From Hofstenia miamia (Eukaryota > Xenacoelomorpha > Acoela): DNA of 64,000 bases. Below are positions 24,440 through 35,199 of this stretch, piece after piece (within the stretch, counting starts at the first letter, position 1; each line of letters begins with the position of its first letter). Where the stretch lies: contig SCFE01000036.1 in the NCBI GenBank assembly GCA_004352715.1, positions 10,101-74,100 of the forward strand, read 5' to 3'. The translations under genes were made by a program, and so were the position numbers. The notes below the pieces were generated by a model. That model worked only from the letters and a program-made list of their open reading frames with translations, made no database searches and was not told where the DNA came from.

Positions 24440-25841
24440 TATTGCTTATTTAGTAATTGATGTTTGTTTGTTTCCTTGATGATTAAAGCTTCGCCTATTT
24501 TAGGATGTTGTGGTCTTAAGTGTGTAAAAATTTTATTATTTAGCATGGTGCTCATTAATAAATATTTCTGATCTTAGATGTCCGTAAATATGGTCCTTCA
24601 TTCTTGTTACCAAACGAGGATTTGTTTCTCCGACGTATAATTTTTCACAATCATCACATTTGTAATTGTAGACAACAGAGGAAACTAAATTCTTTGGAAT
24701 AGGATCTTTATTTTGGATTAAAAGATGAAAATATAGGAACGATCTTTTTCCATTTTAAATTTGTATTCATAGTTGTTATTTTTGTATTTAAACTTCAAAT
24801 TTGGTTAAGTACATAAAGAAGCTTTAAATATACTTTGATCTTCCTTTCATCAAGCTTTTCTATTCTATTCTCTTCATTGTTATTGCAAATAAAGTCTTTG
24901 AATATTTTTTGATTAATTTGTGCGGATAACCATTATCCTCAAGTATTTTAAAAACTTTATTGGTGGCATCTGTAAGGCGTTTGTATTTGGAGGATGTAAG
25001 TTTAGCTATATTAAACAAAACTTTGATTGTATTTATTTGTCTTTTTTATGTACCAACTAATTTCGTATTTCTTAGTAAAATTGTGTGTACACACGCACAC
25101 ATTTAGAAAATTTAATTTTTTGTTTACTTGACATTCCATGGTGAATTGAATATCTTTAAGATATTTTAGAAAATTGTTTGCTTCATCTTTTGCTTTAAAT
25201 ATTGCAAACACATCATCGACACATCTAAAATAATAATGTGGCTTGGGTATAGATGCTTCTTCAAAATTACTTTCAATGATGCCCATTGAAAATGCTGCCA
25301 TTTTTGGACTTAGGGCTGATTCCATTGCCATTCCTATAATTTGGTTTTAAATTTTATTATTAAAAAGGAATGGAGTATTAACACAACAAATATTTAGTAA
25401 TTTACGGAGTGTTTTAATGACTAATTGAAATTTGTTCTTCTGGAATAAGTTTTATGATGTGATCAGTTGTCATTTTTACTGGGAAGTTTGTAAAAAAAGA
25501 CTTAACATCATAACAAACGAGAAATTTATCTATTATATTTTAATCAAATGAATTTGATAATTTGGAGAGAAAATCAAAAGTGTCTTTCAATTTGTACTTG
25601 GTTGGAATATAAGGTTTTAATATCTTGTCAAACTATTTTGTCAAACTTACATTTTGAAAATTCGTTGTTAATTATATAGGTCTCATTTGAGGATCCGCTA
25701 CAACTTTATGAATTTTTGGGAGACCATATAGTTGACAAGTTTGTGAACCTGTACTCCTGAATTTTTCATAAATTTCTTTGCTCAATTCTCCATTATTTTT
25801 CATTTTTAGTTTTTTATTAAATTTCTCTTCTTCAAATTTGG
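24440..25841 (-). pseudogene. Penelope-like element: RT and GIY-YIG endonuclease
   Basis: Minus-strand remnant of a Penelope-like retroelement. Reading downward from 25841 it gives FEEEKFNKKLK, then QLYGLPKIHKVVADPQMRP (an RT motif of this class), then in the open frame 25331-25011 YFRCVDDVFAIF with the catalytic VDD, and KYLKDIQFTMECQ. At about 24700-24570 it gives VVYNYKCDDCEKLYVGETNP and LVTRMKDHIYGHLRS, the Cys-containing GIY-YIG endonuclease that marks the family. The last frame ends at 24440 after IGEALIIKETNKHQLLNK. Several frameshifts and stops interrupt it, and the 5' end is cut off at a TA microsatellite. Confidence 0.75.
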
Positions 25842-25874
25842 ATATATATATATATATATATATATATACATTTT

Positions 25875-25907
<33 letters not shown>
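25842..25907. repeat. (TA)n microsatellite between two Penelope-like copies
   Basis: Two TA runs around ACATTTTTAAA separate a minus-strand and a plus-strand Penelope-like element. Confidence 0.85.
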
Positions 25908-25911
<4 letters not shown>

Positions 25912-27085
25912 TTAAAAATGTATTGAAAATAAACTCATTCCAAAATTTCTATCACTTTCAATTCCAAATCACCTAAAACCATACTCCTATCATTTCAGAA
26001 AAAGTCAACTAAAATCATTAAAATCAATCTTCACAGACTCTAAAAAAGAAGACAAGGTAATTAGAATTCATTATTCTAATATGATTGAAACTAAGAACAA
26101 AAATATTTTATCGTATTTATGCATGTTGAAAAATAAGAAAAAACTTTCTGAAATTACAATAAGGGATAAAAAAAGGTTGCATTGCTTCGAGAACGACAAG
26201 AAAATATTGGTCAATTTAAGCTTAAGAATACAGTAATAAATATATCTTCCCCAAAACTGACGTCCGATCAAAAGAAGCATTATGTTATGAAATGAATATG
26301 TGTTGGCCTTCTAGTTACAATACTATAAATGTTAAAAGTGAAACTGAATCAATGTTTCAATCTTTATTAAAAAGTGAAAAGCCAAATGACAATCTTAAGT
26401 ATGATTTAAAATCAGAATTACTTTCAATTACTAATACTTACCTAAAAAGAAGAAATATTCCAAAAAAGATAAAATCACTTTATAAAGCACTTAATGAACT
26501 GTCAAAGAATGAATCGATTTATATATCTCGATTTGACAAAGGAAACAGGATTGTAATTATTGATAGAACTAAATACATTGAAAAAATGAATGACATTTTA
26601 AAAGATGAATCCAATTTTATCAAATTTAAAAACAAGAAAGTTGTTAAGAAAAATCAATTCATGTATGAAGAAGAATAATTTAATAAAACATTAATGAAAT
26701 TAGTACATAACAAAGAATTACCAATAGAATTATACAAAGAGTTTCATAGTATAGGATGTCAACCAAGTAGAATGTATGGTCTCCCTAAGATCCACAAGAA
26801 CAAAGAGGATCCTTCATTTCGACCAATTTTATCAATACTGAATTCTACAACATATAATTTGGCTAAGTGACTTGATTCATTATTGAAGAAGTATATTCCA
26901 TCAAAATACATAACAGAAGACACATTCGATTTTTTAAACAAAATTGGTAAATATTTTGACAACAATAAAGAAAATGAAAAATTCATGACAAGTTTTGATG
27001 TAAAATCATTGTTTACAAATATCCCAGTCAATAAAACAATCGACCATATACTGAAACTTATTGTCACGTGCTTTCGCAACTTGTG
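25908..27085 (+). pseudogene. Penelope-like element, N-terminal half of RT
   Basis: Plus-strand Penelope-like remnant, opposite in orientation to its neighbour and different in sequence. Motifs in order: HYSNMIETKNKNILSYLCML near 26070, RFDKGNRIVIIDR (26530-26570), CQPSRMYGLPKIHK (26757-26800), FRPILSILNSTTYNLAK (26818-26868), MTSFDVKSLFTNIPV (26985-27030; RT motif A with catalytic D). A TAA follows MYEEE and a TGA follows NLAK. The element stops after HILKLI at about 27060-27085, before the catalytic YVDD and the GIY-YIG domain. It is 3'-truncated and inactive. Confidence 0.75.
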
Positions 27086-27383
27086 ATTCGAGAAACTCCC
27101 AGACTAAATTGGCTGAGCAGTATGACCAGAGATACATCTCAAAGTGACAGGTTTTGATCGGAGAAATGAAATTAAGATTGACCAGATCCGGTCTATGACT
27201 GGTTCGGATCGATCCGGTCCGATGGCCCGTACCGACCGGCTTCCATCTTTGATTTGAAGCATTTTGGGTCCCAAAATACCAAAATAACAAATTAGTTTAT
27301 CAATATAGCAAAAATTAGAGCTGAAAATTAGAAATCATATCCTTTAATCAACAATTTTAGACAATGCACTTAAACTGTTCCCG
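26615..27383 (+). repeat. Tandem duplication of about 767 bp, copy 1
   Basis: From TTTTATCAAATTTAAAAACA to AAACTGTTCCCG, this block is repeated directly at 27385-28150. It contains Penelope RT sequence (to about 27085) and a 300-bp non-Penelope tail. Confidence 0.85.
27086..27383. repeat. GC-rich tail with nested GGATCGATCC palindromes
   Basis: After the Penelope break comes unrelated DNA with clustered CCGG/GATC words: CCAGATCCGGTC, GGATCGATCCGGTCCGATGG, CCGTACCGACCGG. It looks like part of another repeat joined to the Penelope fragment before the duplication, because both copies contain the same junction. The open frame 27006-27290 on the minus strand has no recognisable motif. Confidence 0.45.
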
Positions 27384-27384
27384 T

Positions 27385-28150
27385 TTTTATCAAATTTAAA
27401 AACAAGAAAGTTAAGAAAAATCAATTCATGTATGAAGAAAAAAAATTTAATAAAACATTAAAAAAATTAGTACATAGCAAAGAATTACCAATAGAATTAT
27501 ACAAAGAGTTTCATAGTATGGGATGTCAACCAAGTAGAATGTATGGTCTCCCTAAGATCCACAAGAACAAAGAGGATCTTTCATTTCGACCAATTTTATC
27601 AATACTGAATTCTACAACATATAATTTGGCTAAGTGACTTGATTCATTATTGAAGAAGTATATTCCATCAAAATACATAACAGAAGACACATTCGATTTT
27701 TTAAACAAAATTGGTAAATATTTTGACAACAATAAAGAAAATGAAAAATTCATGACAAGTTTTGATGTAAAATCATTGTTTACAAATATCCCAGTCAATA
27801 AAACAATCGACCATATACTGAAACTTATTGTCACGTGCTTTCGCAACTTGTGATTCGAGAAACTCCCAGACTAAATTGGCTGAGCAGTATGACCAGAGAT
27901 ACATCTCAAAGTGACAGGTTTTGATCGGAGAAATGAAATTAAGATTGACCAGATCCGGTCTATGACTGGTTCGGATCGATCCGGTCCGATGGCCCGTACC
28001 GACCGGCTTCCATCTTTGATTTGAAGCATTTTGGGTCCCAAAATACCAAAATAACAAATTAGTTTATCAATATAGCAAAAATTAGAGCTGAAAATTAGAA
28101 ATCATATCCTTTAATCAACAATTTTAGACAATGCACTAAAACTGTTCCCG
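27385..28150 (+). pseudogene. Tandem duplication copy 2: Penelope RT fragment and tail
   Basis: Second copy of 26615-27383, differing at about 1-2% of positions and by a 3-bp deletion (GTTAAG versus GTTGTTAAG). The stop after MYEEE in copy 1 is absent here (MYEEKKFNKTLKK), whereas the TGA after NLAK is present in both. The RT motifs YGLPKIHK, FRPILSILNSTTYN and TSFDVKSLFTNIP recur. The differences show it is not simply a duplicated read, though a haplotype join is possible. Confidence 0.75.
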
Positions 28151-28154
28151 GAAA

Positions 28155-28330
28155 TTTAATACTTTACTTATAATTGGGGGTGGGGATTGAGGGCAACGAG
28201 ACCCCAAATGACTGGGTTGAGATATTACCCTTCATTAAATATTTAGTAGTTGGCCTGCGACAGCTAATACCGCTCGACCGGTTTTGGTCGGTAAATTTTA
28301 TTTGCATTATATTTTTAATCTATGCAACTA

Positions 28331-28368
<38 letters not shown>

Positions 28369-30172
28369 TTATCAATCATTATGGTTTACGTTGCTTTGGC
28401 ATTTGATCTCACTTAGCATTAAATGATATATTACATAAAAATACAAACAAATACACTTAAAAAATTTTCCGTTAAAGTTTAAAGCCAATCATAGCCACTC
28501 CTTTAGAAGGATGCGTCAAACTTCTTAACTGACATTTGCGCTTGAATATGTTTTCAACCCAAAATCTTTCAAATTTATTTAGAGTGTCCCTTTCAATATT
28601 AGAAAAGTACAAAGGTTCAAGTTTTTTATTTATATGAAGTCTCAAAATTTCAAATATCGATCCTATAGATTATACTTTTATATTATAAACAGTCTCTGTT
28701 AATGTTATTAGTATGTTTCAAAAAAGTAAAATTAACTTATAAAAAGCTGAACAACTCAAAATATAGCAACATTTTTGAGATTTCAGAAATTGAAATTAAT
28801 TATTATTCTAATTGCAAAACTGTACATTGCTGAAACAAAACATGTTTTTTGAACTTTAGATTTTCATAGAAATTCCTCCCAAACTTAGCAAAACACTCTT
28901 TGTTTATAAGTAAAAACAAGAATTTTTTTTATAATTTCGCCTGGGAAACGACCGGTAATTTTACCGGCCTATCTTGAAATTTCCAAGGCAGGCCGGTAAA
29001 TTAGCATCGCTGAGCTGCCTATGTTCTTTATCAAGAACAAACGGCTTCTTCCAGATTCCCAAGCGATTTTCTCCAAGTCTATTATGAAATATCAAAATCC
29101 TCAATTATATACACACCTATTGGTGAATGTGCCTGGACCTAATTTTGAAAATTTGTACTAAAGCATCTTGCTGTGGCTGAACTGCTTGAATAAATAATTT
29201 TGGAAATTAAACTTTAATTTTCAACATTCCAAATGTTCATGCAATCGGGAGACTAAATTCCCATAGGAACAACTATGAACTTTAACAGTCAATGATATTA
29301 AAAGTAAAGTTAATAATTCTGAAATTTACCAATACGTTAATGACACATGTTTAACATTAAACAGGCTGTCGTCCTTTTTAAAGGAAAAACGGTTTTTCCA
29401 CATGTACAAAGAATTTTCTCTAAGCCTATTTCCAAATTTGAAAATGTTGTGGCATGAGTAGATCTATTGGGGTACATACTTTAATGCAATGTTGAAAATT
29501 TCTATTAAAGATTATTGTTGTGCAGATATTGTTGAATAGATTAACAATTTTTCTTAGAAATTTTTGAATTTTTGAAAAAGATTTAAATTCTCTCCATTCT
29601 TAGTGTTAATGTATTTAGAAGGTTTTGAGCACGTAGAGGCAACAAAGAACCTTGACTATTTCTTGATATATGCAAAGATATTCCAAACCCATTGAGATTA
29701 AGGCCACGTATGTCTCCAATGATTCTGGTAAAGAAATAGCATTCTATGCGGCTCTGATTTCATTTTGCTCTCTCGGATCGGTTTCGGTTTCTTTCGGTAT
29801 TCCGCCGAGCCCTACATGGGAAGTGCTTTATGTGAAACTGTGACGTTTTACAAACACATGTTATGAAATTTATAAATTGGTTTTGCAGCACTAGTGAAAT
29901 TTCTGAGGGTTGATTAATTATTTTTGTTTCCTGGCAATTGACCTTACACCTTACAGGATTGATTTTCACTCTAGAAGGGCTTATCTTTTCTGAATAATAA
30001 TTGTTGAATATTTTATTACCAAAACAAAGAGTACTATTAAATTTAAAATTAGAATAAAGTAAGTTGTTTAAGTATAATCTAACAGCTGGTAGCCAGCTTA
30101 GTGTTATCGTGATATTACAATTTAATCTTTCTGAAACTAATTAGACATAATTAGTTACTATAATATTTCCTT
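28155..30172. other. AT-rich stretch with CCGGTAA palindromes
   Basis: A TA microsatellite lies at 28337-28365. Near 28270 (CTCGACCGGTTTTGGTCGGTAAATTT) and 28945-29015 (GACCGGTAATTTTACCGGCC, then GGCCGGTAAATTAGC) there are CCGGT-containing palindromes that may be remains of a repeat family. No gene was recognised; the open frame at 29760-29969 is in a patch with GGATCGGTTTCGGTTTC words. Confidence 0.35.
28337..28365. repeat. (TA)n microsatellite
   Basis: A pure TA run. Confidence 0.85.
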
Positions 30173-30228
30173 ATATATATATATATATTTTATGTATGTA
30201 TATATAAGGAAATATTATAGTATGTATA

Positions 30229-30261
<33 letters not shown>
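30173..30261. repeat. (TA)n tracts and local inverted repeat at gap edge
   Basis: TTCCTTATATATATA at 30168-30182 is followed by its inverse TATATAAGGAAATATTATAG at 30200-30220, then a long TA run into the gap. Confidence 0.7.
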
Positions 30262-31261
30262 NNNNNNNNNNNNNNNNNNNNNNNNNNNNNNNNNNNNNNN
30301 NNNNNNNNNNNNNNNNNNNNNNNNNNNNNNNNNNNNNNNNNNNNNNNNNNNNNNNNNNNNNNNNNNNNNNNNNNNNNNNNNNNNNNNNNNNNNNNNNNNN
30401 NNNNNNNNNNNNNNNNNNNNNNNNNNNNNNNNNNNNNNNNNNNNNNNNNNNNNNNNNNNNNNNNNNNNNNNNNNNNNNNNNNNNNNNNNNNNNNNNNNNN
30501 NNNNNNNNNNNNNNNNNNNNNNNNNNNNNNNNNNNNNNNNNNNNNNNNNNNNNNNNNNNNNNNNNNNNNNNNNNNNNNNNNNNNNNNNNNNNNNNNNNNN
30601 NNNNNNNNNNNNNNNNNNNNNNNNNNNNNNNNNNNNNNNNNNNNNNNNNNNNNNNNNNNNNNNNNNNNNNNNNNNNNNNNNNNNNNNNNNNNNNNNNNNN
30701 NNNNNNNNNNNNNNNNNNNNNNNNNNNNNNNNNNNNNNNNNNNNNNNNNNNNNNNNNNNNNNNNNNNNNNNNNNNNNNNNNNNNNNNNNNNNNNNNNNNN
30801 NNNNNNNNNNNNNNNNNNNNNNNNNNNNNNNNNNNNNNNNNNNNNNNNNNNNNNNNNNNNNNNNNNNNNNNNNNNNNNNNNNNNNNNNNNNNNNNNNNNN
30901 NNNNNNNNNNNNNNNNNNNNNNNNNNNNNNNNNNNNNNNNNNNNNNNNNNNNNNNNNNNNNNNNNNNNNNNNNNNNNNNNNNNNNNNNNNNNNNNNNNNN
31001 NNNNNNNNNNNNNNNNNNNNNNNNNNNNNNNNNNNNNNNNNNNNNNNNNNNNNNNNNNNNNNNNNNNNNNNNNNNNNNNNNNNNNNNNNNNNNNNNNNNN
31101 NNNNNNNNNNNNNNNNNNNNNNNNNNNNNNNNNNNNNNNNNNNNNNNNNNNNNNNNNNNNNNNNNNNNNNNNNNNNNNNNNNNNNNNNNNNNNNNNNNNN
31201 NNNNNNNNNNNNNNNNNNNNNNNNNNNNNNNNNNNNNNNNNNNNNNNNNNNNNNNNNNNNN
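30262..31261. other. Assembly gap, exactly 1000 N
   Basis: The gap ends directly at the inner edge of the right inverted-repeat copy, so the true end of that copy is not visible. Confidence 0.95.
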
Positions 31262-31262
31262 G

Positions 31263-32940
31263 CACCTTTCTAAGTATTTCAAATTTATAGTATTGATGTG
31301 AAAAGTTATATAGTGAGGAAGAAATTCTTCCTATCTAGCCTTGAGAAGCCAAAAAAGCCGAGATTGAATATTGTTAAGGGTGAATACCTTTTAGAAAAGT
31401 TTATATTTTTCTTGAATTTTAGTATAAAAAGTAACCTTTTGCATCGATACTGTGAAGATAGACCATTTTCGAAAAGATTGACAATAAGCACTTATGCTAT
31501 ATTTAGATTTGAAAAAGTAATCTGTTAGTTTTCTATTAGTTTTTAATATTCTTACTGCGCAGTTACGCCCCAACTTACACTATCCAAAGAACGTTGTTTC
31601 TCATTCTTGATATAGCACATTATTCCAGACTTGGCCTAAGTCAATGTGTACATAATAACAGGTCATGACAAGCTTTAATGTCAAAAATTATCGGAGGCTT
31701 AAATCTCAATATATATAATTGATGTTCTCTATCGTTTAATGTCATAATTAATATTGTGTGTTAACTTTATGCTTAGATTGATAAAATACTAACTGAAAAT
31801 TTTATTTTTACGAATATTTCGAGTAGGATTTGTAATATAATTACAACAATTGCTAAATAATAAATGAATATATTTTCGGATTATTGATTTAAACAACACA
31901 AGATCTGAAAGATTATTGCACTTAATCATAACAAGTGCGTACACAAATAATTAGAAACATTGATTTTAAAAACTACTAAGCAATTAAAACAATAATTTAT
32001 CAATAAATCGCTAGAAATCACAATCCATCTCGTGAAATGAAATGGAAGCATTCTTCAAATGTAGTATCCTATGATTGTATTTTGCCAAGAATTCTGCAAT
32101 GTAGAAAAAAGACTGGAGATCTGTTTTATTAATATTTTCCTTCCTGAAACATATATAGGACTAACATCTGAGTTTTGGCATAACTGACAGTTATGGCATG
32201 TAGTGGCTGAATTGTAATCTGGAACTTTTCATTATTCACATAAGGGCTTTGAGAGCTCAGTTAGTAATTAAAATTAGGCTCTTTCCATTAAACCAAGGCA
32301 CACATTGCAAAATTACATCTAAATACATCTTTAAATGTTCTGAGCTGCATTATTCAAGCTTTTACATTCACTATCTTACACCACTTTTGGGAAACTTATA
32401 GCAACAGATACTTACTGTAGGGTTTATCCACTGTACAGTTCCTACACTTGGCAACTTTAAGTAATTACAAATGACCAAGTACAATCGTCTTGATTAAGGT
32501 GATGCTTTGAAAACAAATTTACAACGTCTAATGAATTTGGACGATTTAGAAGTGATAGATAACTGATTGGGTGCGTTCGCGCAGCGCACCGGTTTTGCAC
32601 TAAGTGTCAACTAGAGCATTCGCGCATCCACCGGTTTGCATTTTCAGTGCCCACTGAAAGCCAACTGTAAACAGCGGAAAGGTTTGTTTACAATTAAATT
32701 TCATGCACACTACATTCGCGGTGGCAGCGGTAGTCAACCTAATTTACTCTTAGCCAATCAAATGTTGCTTATTAACAAGCTCGTTTCTTATTCGCCTATT
32801 AATAGGACGATTTATCGACCTAAAAAATTTAAAATTTTGCCTTTTTAGTTAATACGTAATTTTTTACCTAAAGATTAGTATTTAGCACCTATATAGATTT
32901 TTTGCATACAGCGCACAGTGTATGCATTTCAAAATTTTAT
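31263..32940 (-). repeat. 1.7-kb inverted repeat, right copy
   Basis: Reverse complement of 21046-22782. The inner end matches to within two bases of the gap (CACCTTTCTAAGTATTTC) and the outer end (CAGTGTATGCATTTCAAAAT) stops at a TA tract, as on the left. The CpG-rich block lies at about 32565-32745. It lacks one of the two 57-bp units found on the left. Confidence 0.75.
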
Positions 32941-32990
32941 ATATATGCATATATATATATATATATACATATATAAAATTATATATATAT
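32938..32990. repeat. (TA)n microsatellite at gap edge
   Basis: An interrupted TA run that ends in the 295-N gap. Confidence 0.8.
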
Positions 32991-33285
32991 NNNNNNNNNN
33001 NNNNNNNNNNNNNNNNNNNNNNNNNNNNNNNNNNNNNNNNNNNNNNNNNNNNNNNNNNNNNNNNNNNNNNNNNNNNNNNNNNNNNNNNNNNNNNNNNNNN
33101 NNNNNNNNNNNNNNNNNNNNNNNNNNNNNNNNNNNNNNNNNNNNNNNNNNNNNNNNNNNNNNNNNNNNNNNNNNNNNNNNNNNNNNNNNNNNNNNNNNNN
33201 NNNNNNNNNNNNNNNNNNNNNNNNNNNNNNNNNNNNNNNNNNNNNNNNNNNNNNNNNNNNNNNNNNNNNNNNNNNNNNNNNNNNN
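32991..33285. other. Assembly gap, 295 N
   Basis: Unknown content. Open frames spanning it are artefacts. Confidence 0.95.
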
Positions 33286-33689
33286 CATAAAATCATTGAA
33301 TGAAGCTCGTTTTAGCTCAATATATTTTTTAAAAATATTGGGCTCAAAGAATTTTTTACATAGCTCTTCCTATTATTTAATAAACATTTCTTAAATAAGA
33401 TTATAAAAAAGGCATACTGAATGAAAAAATAAGAAGAATCTGCATAATCAAATTTACAAGCAGAACTATAAATTTGCTTTGCCTAAAATAGATTCGTTTT
33501 GGGCTCGTTGTATATCAAAGACTGTGCTCCAAGCTCGGCTTGAAATTTTCTGTTTCCTTAGCTAATTATTCAAGGTTATGCAAATAGATGGGGTGTTATA
33601 AATTTACATATATCAAATAATTCTTCAATTTTTGACTTTTTATAAAATTTAATTGATTTCAGCCAAACCCAACTAGAAAGCGAATCAGT

Positions 33690-33872
33690 TGGCATTTCGT
33701 GCACACTGATTTTGCAAACCGGTGGATTGCGCGAATGCTCCGGTTGACGCTGAGTGCAATACCGATGCGATACGCGAATAGGTAGGTAAACAACGGAATG
33801 CTATCGCGAATACGTTGACAACTGAAAGCCAACTGCTCAGTTGTGCCGGTTTGCGATCGCGAACGCACCCAT
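33690..33872. repeat. CpG-rich palindromic repeat block, third copy
   Basis: GCAAACCGGTGGATTGCGCG, GCGATCGCGAACGCACCC and CAACTGAAAGCCAACTG are shared with the CpG-rich block of the 1.7-kb repeats. The last motif appears there in the opposite sense (CAGTTGGCTTTCAG), so the block is partly rearranged or palindromic. GC content is far above the surroundings. The two open frames on the minus strand are by-products of this composition. Confidence 0.5.
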
Positions 33873-34182
33873 TGTATATAAAATTGAACATTTCCAAAAA
33901 TCGCTCCAAAGTTTCAATCGAATTTTTCAAAAACACAGCGTAAACAATTTGTAATATGTAGTATAAATTATCTTACCATTTACGATTGTTGGTGTTAAAA
34001 TAATTGTCTACCAATTGAATAATGACCACAGCATTCTCTTGATTGTAGATGAAATTGCCATTATCGCTTTCTAACAAGTAGATATGCAAGAAATCTTATC
34101 AAGGCCTATGTATTCTGAATATCCATCTATATTAAGAGTTGAAGACGAATTTAATGCTTCTAATGTTATTGGAATCGTTGTG

Positions 34183-34190
34183 GGTGTAAG
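34183..34190. repeat. hAT target-site duplication, left
   Basis: GGTGTAAG, identical to 34878-34885. Confidence 0.85.
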
Positions 34191-34877
34191 CAGGGATCGT
34201 TAGATTTTAATCGAGATTAATCGTATGAAAAAAATTTTTGGCGATAGATTAATCGTAATCGCTGCTGCCAGGAGATTAATAATCGCGATTAATCGTAGAT
34301 TAATCTACTTCTGATTAAAAATATCCAAATTACAATATATCAATTGAAAGATATTCAAAATAGAAAATATCAACTATTATTGTTATTTGAGATTATTTCC
34401 TGAAGTCATTTTACTCCACATGTGCTTGTTAGGGTAAAGAAATGTTGGATCTCTAAGTCGAGGGGTAATAAACGATTTTGGAAATCAGATAGAGCATATC
34501 CAGCTTTGCTGAACAGTCTCTCAACCTGATTAGAAGTTGGCTTGATAAAATCGAGGATCCTTATATATAGAATTAGGCGACATCCGACGCTTCCTAAGTA
34601 TGCTAGATGCCTAATCATCACGCTCTTCTTCTATGTCCGGTGTTAAGGTTTTCTTTTGTAAAACATATGACCGACACGAAGAGTGGCCATAGATAAGATA
34701 TCAAACCGAAAATGACAACACGTAACTGAATGCATAAGCATCAACTTAATTAGAATAATCTAGATTAATCGAGCACGCTGTTTACGATTAATCTAATCTA
34801 CTTGACCAGCACGATAGATTAATCTATCCGATTAATCTCGATTAATCGTGTTGACGATTAATCATGTTGGATCCCTG
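34191..34877 (-). mobile_element. hAT transposon, internally deleted, 8-bp target duplication
   Basis: A complete but short element of 687 bp. The left end is CAGGGATCGTTAGATT and the right end, from the other strand, CAGGGATCCAACATGATT. GGTGTAAG stands on both sides (34183-34190 and 34878-34885), a perfect 8-bp target duplication as expected for hAT. The words GATTAATCG/GATTAATCT occur about a dozen times near both ends, most likely transposase binding sites. In the centre, minus strand 34621-34406, a frame contains PTSNQVERLFSKAGYALSDF and NRLLPLDLEI, the hAT C-terminal dimerisation domain. The catalytic core is deleted, so movement would need a transposase from elsewhere. Confidence 0.85.
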
Positions 34878-34885
34878 GGTGTAAG
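34878..34885. repeat. hAT target-site duplication, right
   Basis: GGTGTAAG, identical to 34183-34190. Confidence 0.85.
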
Positions 34886-35104
34886 GATAGAATACTGATA
34901 CTTCGCGAAAAAAATTTAAGGTTCATTTTGATTTAGATAGTAATTCTAGGTTCTTGATTTATAACCAGTTATGACTATAAAAACACAACACTTGGGAGGC
35001 ATCGCTATCAATTGATTGTTATTATATTATGCACTACTGTGTATACACTAAGCACGAAGGATTATGTAGTCGTGGGGATAGAATACGCGAACTAGCAGTG
35101 GAAA

Positions 35105-35197
35105 CTTGAACCCGCGCTAATCTGAGCGTCCGATAATTATCACCTCATCTCCTTGTCATGACCTGTTATTATGTACACCTTGGCTTAAGTCCACTGC
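35105..35197 (+). repeat. Diverged fragment of the 1.7-kb repeat
   Basis: CTTGTCATGACCTGTTATTATGTACAC followed by TTGGCTTAAGTCCA matches 22316-22360 in the same orientation, and TCCGATAATT upstream also corresponds. With 33690-33872 it marks a third, diverged copy whose middle received the hAT element. Confidence 0.55.
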
Positions 35198-35199
35198 CA

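Noticed and set aside
26759-27079. Minus-strand 106-codon frame, repeated at 27526-27846
   Set aside because: Antisense to the Penelope RT, which has the recognisable motifs on the plus strand.
30171-31301. Long open frames across the second 1000-N gap
   Set aside because: Translated N and TA repeats only; the same holds for 32918-33394 and 46489-46886.
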